Shown piece by piece: positions 61,023 through 64,000 of a DNA stretch of 64,000 nt. The DNA comes from CAWFKW01 sp963816535 (GTDB lineage Bacteria; Bacteroidota; Ignavibacteria; Tepidaquicellales; OLB5): positions 1,302,001 to 1,366,000 of the forward strand of contig CAWFKW010000003.1 of the NCBI GenBank assembly GCA_963816535.1, given 5' to 3'. The translations under genes were made by a program, and so were the position numbers. The notes beneath the pieces are model-generated. The model did no database searches, was not told the DNA's origin, and worked only from the letters and a program-made list of their open reading frames with translations. The number at the start of each line of letters is the position of its first letter. Position 1 is the stretch's first letter.

Positions 61023-62240
61023 ATGTATGAAATAAAAACATCAAAGGCGCTGAAGGAAGTAATGCAGGACTATTTTACGCGCCTTGGTTCGCATGAAAAG
61101 AAAATTGCATGGTGCACAAGCGTGGGCCCCGCCGAGCTCCTCCGCTCATTCGGGTTCGAAGTATATTTCCCGGAAAACCATGGCGCTTTGATGGGAGCTA
61201 CAAGGACTGCGACTGATTACATTCCTGTAGCGACAAAGTATGGTTTCTCAAACCAGATATGCTCTTATACTACTGCGGATATAGGAGCATTTATTTCAAA
61301 TGAAACGCCGCTCAAAAAACACTACAAACTCGAAGGAATTCCAAAACCGGACCTGCTTGTGTATAATACAAACCAGTGCAGGGAAGTGCAGGACTGGTTT
61401 ACCTTTTATGCAAATCATTTTAAAGCCCCTATAGTTGGTATCCACCCTCCCCGTTATCTAGATGAAGTGACCAAAAACGATATATCGCAGGTTGTCGACG
61501 AGTTTAAAAGGATTATACCGGTTTGCGAGCAGGCGTCGGGGCGTAAGTTTGATCTGGATAGTTTTAAAGAGACAATTAAACTAAGTAAAAACGCGACAAT
61601 TCTCTGGCAGAAAACGCTTAAAACCTCCTCATCGCCAACTCCCCCGATTAGTTTTTTTGATAGTTCAGTGCATATGGGGCCAATAGTTGTAATGCGCGGA
61701 ACGCAGTTAGCTGTAGATTACTACCAGAAACTTCATGACGAGCTTAGCGCGAATAACGAGGCGGGAAATGGATTCATTCAGGATGTTAAGTGCAGGATTT
61801 TTTGGGACGGGATGCCGATCTGGGGAAAGCTCAGAATGCTATCCGACCTCTTTAAAAACTGCGGAGCCGCAGTTGTTGCTTCGACTTACTGCAACAGCTG
61901 GATTTTCGACGATCTTGATGAAAATGAACCCTTCGAATCCAGCGCTTTAGCTTATACCAAGATTTTTATAAACCGAAGCGAACTTGCTAAAATAAAAATG
62001 CTGAAAGAGTGGATCGACGAATACAAAGTAGACGGAGTAATATTCCATGACGCTAAAACCTGTTTTAATAATTCAAATACGCGGTTTGGAATGCCTCAAA
62101 GATTCAAAGAACAAACAGGTATCCCGGTCCTTATTGTCGAAGGCGATCTGTGCGACCTCCGTTTCTTCAGCGAGGGGCAATCTGTCAGCAAGATCGAGAC
62201 TTTTATAGAGCAGCTTGAGAATCAAAAAATTTTAAACTGA
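61023..62240 (+). CDS. HgdB/BcrB-family 2-hydroxyacyl-CoA dehydratase/reductase subunit
   Basis: The 405-residue product has the family fold: C31 in AWCTSVGPAELL, C80 in SNQICSYTTADI, C119 in NTNQCREVQDW and a cysteine in DAKTCFNNSNTRFG (about 346), with EGDLCDLRF near the end. It is distinct from the two bcr subunits and closer to 2-hydroxyacyl-CoA dehydratase subunits. It normally needs a second HgdB/A subunit and an ATPase activator; the next gene contains an activator domain, the second subunit may lie beyond the window. Confidence 0.82.
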   Translation: MYEIKTSKALKEVMQDYFTRLGSHEKKIAWCTSVGPAELLRSFGFEVYFPENHGALMGATRTATDYIPVATKYGFSNQICSYTTADIGAFISNETPLKKHYKLEGIPKPDLLVYNTNQCREVQDWFTFYANHFKAPIVGIHPPRYLDEVTKNDISQVVDEFKRIIPVCEQASGRKFDLDSFKETIKLSKNATILWQKTLKTSSSPTPPISFFDSSVHMGPIVVMRGTQLAVDYYQKLHDELSANNEAGNGFIQDVKCRIFWDGMPIWGKLRMLSDLFKNCGAAVVASTYCNSWIFDDLDENEPFESSALAYTKIFINRSELAKIKMLKEWIDEYKVDGVIFHDAKTCFNNSNTRFGMPQRFKEQTGIPVLIVEGDLCDLRFFSEGQSVSKIETFIEQLENQKILN

Positions 62241-62251
62241 ATAATAAAACA

Positions 62252-64000
62252 ATGGAGAATCCGGAAAATACAGTCGCAAATCCTCTGAGAATCGCAGTTG
62301 TGGGGCTTGGCCCGGTTGGAATAATACTTGCCGTTCATCTTAAGGAAGCCGGTTTCGATGTTGCAGTATGCGATATAGATAAAATCAAAATAAATCTTAT
62401 CCGCACAGAAGGCGTAAAGCTGGAGGGGGCGATAAGCAAACAAATGTACTTCGAAAATATCTATACAGATGTGCTGGACCTGAAAAAATTTGATCCGGAT
62501 CTGCTGATATTTGCGCTCAAAACATACCAGACCCCTGATACTTTGGTAGATGCCGTTAAGCTTAACAACGATAAACTTCTGGTCATGTGCGCCCAGAACG
62601 GAATCGACAGCGAACTCATGATTATTGATTCTTTTGGCGAATCAAAAACCATGCGCATGGTGATAAACTTCGCCGGGAACCTGAATGCGCCCAATATTGT
62701 AAAGGTGTCATTTTTCAATCCCCCGAATTTTCTTGCTTCCATGGACGATACTCAAATAGAGCTTGCCCAGATGCTTGCCGACAGGCTCACTGAAGTTTTT
62801 CTTGACACTAAGACCATACATTCATTCGAAATTCTTAAGAGGATTTGGGAAAAGACAATATTGAACGCAGCTCTTAGTCCATTGTGCGGTATAGGCAAAC
62901 TGACCATGAAAGAAGCGATGGATATACCTGATACAGTTGAGCTTATAGAAGTTGTAATACAGGAAGCCGTTGAAGTCGCCGAAGCTGAGAAAATCAATTT
63001 CGAAGACGATTTTATACGCAAGTGCCTGCGTTATTTACGTAAAGCCGGGAATCACTATCCTTCGCTTGCGGTTGATTTGATTAATAACAGGCCGACTGAA
63101 ATAGATTACATGAACGGAAAAATAGTTGAATACGGCCACAAACATTATATAAGAACGTCGCTAAACCTGGCTCTTACAAATATGGTGAAGGCAATGTCTC
63201 TTAAAACTTTGCAAACAAATCTCACATCGGTAATTACATTTGCCGCTACAAAGAATTCTGTAAAGAAAAGCCTGGTCAATTTCGATAAGGACCGCGCTAC
63301 AGGGGCGGGCGATTGCTACCTTGGAATAGACCTTGGATCAGCATACATGAAATTTGCCGTAATCGACGAAGATGACAGCATTCTTTTTGATACTATGCTT
63401 AAAACGGCAAACCGCGACCGCATTGCGCTGAAACACGTGCTTGAAGCTATTAACGCAGAGTATAAAATAAAATATTCCTGCGCGACAGGTTACGGCCGCA
63501 AGCATTTTCCGGACGCTGAAATGATAAAGACTGAAATTAACTGCGCCGCGGCAGGCGTATCGGCATATTTTCCCGGGGAAAAGAATATTATAGATATCGG
63601 GGGCGAAGATATTAAGATAATCAAATGCGACAGTTTTAACAACGTCGACAGCTTTTATATGAACGATAAATGCGCCGCGGGAACGGGATCGTTTCTGACC
63701 GAAATCGCCGAAAGGGCTGATATTAAAGTGTCCGAAATGAGCAACCTCGCGTCTAAATCAAAATTTAACGTCGAGCTTAACAGTTTCTGCACGGTTTTTG
63801 CAAAGACGGAGATCATGGGCTGGCTGTACAATGGAGTGCCTGTAGATGATATCTCGCGCGGAGTTTACCTCTCGCTGGCAAATAAAATTGCCAGGTTAAG
63901 AATTGACCCTACTATACCTACATATATAATTGGCGGCGTAATAGCGCACCATCCGTATTTGAAAGCCCTGCTTTCCGAAAAACTGAAACATGAAGTGCAT
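62252..64000 (+). CDS. Ketopantoate reductase-like domain fused to a BadF/HgdC-type ATPase (partial)
   Basis: The frame stays open from the ATG to the window end (583 codons). Residues about 12-325 are a ketopantoate reductase-type 2-oxoacid reductase: NAD(P) motif GLGPVG (18-23), QNG (N116), catalytic lysine K201 in IWEKTILNAALSP and E283 in RPTEIDYMNG. From about 356 (YLGIDLGS) follows an ASKHA activator ATPase with CATGYGRKHFP, DIGGEDIKII, C474 in NDKCAAGTGSFL and C513 in NSFCTVFAKTEIMGWL. No frameshift is seen at the junction. A reductase and an ATPase activator in one chain is not a standard arrangement for this family. It follows the HgdB-like gene by 11 bp. Confidence 0.88.
   Translation, partial: MENPENTVANPLRIAVVGLGPVGIILAVHLKEAGFDVAVCDIDKIKINLIRTEGVKLEGAISKQMYFENIYTDVLDLKKFDPDLLIFALKTYQTPDTLVDAVKLNNDKLLVMCAQNGIDSELMIIDSFGESKTMRMVINFAGNLNAPNIVKVSFFNPPNFLASMDDTQIELAQMLADRLTEVFLDTKTIHSFEILKRIWEKTILNAALSPLCGIGKLTMKEAMDIPDTVELIEVVIQEAVEVAEAEKINFEDDFIRKCLRYLRKAGNHYPSLAVDLINNRPTEIDYMNGKIVEYGHKHYIRTSLNLALTNMVKAMSLKTLQTNLTSVITFAATKNSVKKSLVNFDKDRATGAGDCYLGIDLGSAYMKFAVIDEDDSILFDTMLKTANRDRIALKHVLEAINAEYKIKYSCATGYGRKHFPDAEMIKTEINCAAAGVSAYFPGEKNIIDIGGEDIKIIKCDSFNNVDSFYMNDKCAAGTGSFLTEIAERADIKVSEMSNLASKSKFNVELNSFCTVFAKTEIMGWLYNGVPVDDISRGVYLSLANKIARLRIDPTIPTYIIGGVIAHHPYLKALLSEKLKHEVH

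Noticed and set aside
1..64000. CRISPR arrays, tRNA or rRNA genes, insertion sequences, prophage
   Set aside because: I saw no regularly spaced direct repeats, no cloverleaf with TTCGA loop, no ribosomal RNA sequence and no transposase, integrase or phage structural gene.

Overview
The window reads as a chromosome segment from an anaerobic or facultative member of the Bacteroidota/Chlorobiota/Ignavibacteriota group. The clues are a secreted peptidase with a type IX secretion (Por) C-terminal sorting domain carrying the YQNYPNPFNPST motif, Bacteroidota-style promoters (TTTG-like -33 box, about 19-20 bp, TAnnTTTG -7 box), frequent TTG/GTG starts in tightly coupled operons, and DUF3570/DUF4266/ApbE and SufBCDSE-SufT-bacilliredoxin gene sets. 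I would place it nearest Ignavibacteria; this is inference from gene content, not phylogeny.

Layout. 1-5.1 kb: small or unrecognised genes (a truncated secreted protein, a DUF4349 lipoprotein, a TPR membrane protein, an acyl-carrier-like protein without the serine), and a candidate small RNA with its own promoter and terminator. 5.2-12.0 kb: Fe-S assembly operon sufB-C-D-S-E-T, a bacilliredoxin and an Rrf2 regulator, closed by a strong terminator. 12.1-14.1 kb: secreted M1 peptidase on the other strand. 14.3-26.9 kb: queF followed by a long hydrogen-metabolism operon: a group 3b NAD(P)-linked [NiFe] hydrogenase (beta, a cNMP-binding domain protein, gamma, delta, alpha, protease), then HdrC-HdrB-HdrA with a group 3c MvhD-MvhG-MvhA hydrogenase and a second protease, i.e. 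an electron-bifurcating complex. 27.1-32.8 kb: hypA-B-F-C-D-E maturation operon. 33.5-37.4 kb, minus strand: diheme cytochrome, TlpA thioredoxin, DUF4266, DUF3570, NusG-II and ApbE, an envelope redox cluster of unknown purpose. 38.5-46.8 kb: a surface-sugar operon combining an SpsF cytidylyltransferase, a split transketolase, a class III aminotransferase, an SDR, a KdsC-type phosphatase and a NeuB-type synthase, which looks like a pathway to a CMP-activated, possibly amino-substituted 2-keto-3-deoxy sugar acid. 46.9-48.5 kb: D-cysteine desulfhydrase-like enzyme and a hemerythrin.

48.5-64.0 kb is the most interesting part. Two divergent operons face away from a 138-bp intergenic region holding a TetR-type palindrome. 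Leftward: a MocA-type enzyme, XdhC, an SDR, and a molybdenum hydroxylase whose FAD subunit has the cysteine-rich insert of 4-hydroxybenzoyl-CoA reductase. Rightward: four genes matching the complete class I ATP-dependent benzoyl-CoA reductase (BcrC, B, A, D order), an acyl-CoA ligase, a further HgdB-family dehydratase/reductase subunit, and a ketopantoate-reductase-like domain fused to a BadF/HgdC-type ATPase activator, cut by the window edge. Together they indicate anaerobic aromatic (or related radical acyl-CoA) metabolism. Low-potential electrons could come from the Hdr-Mvh bifurcating hydrogenase through ferredoxin, and Fe-S clusters from Suf; these links are inferences. Ring-fission enzymes and the dedicated ferredoxin are not in the window.
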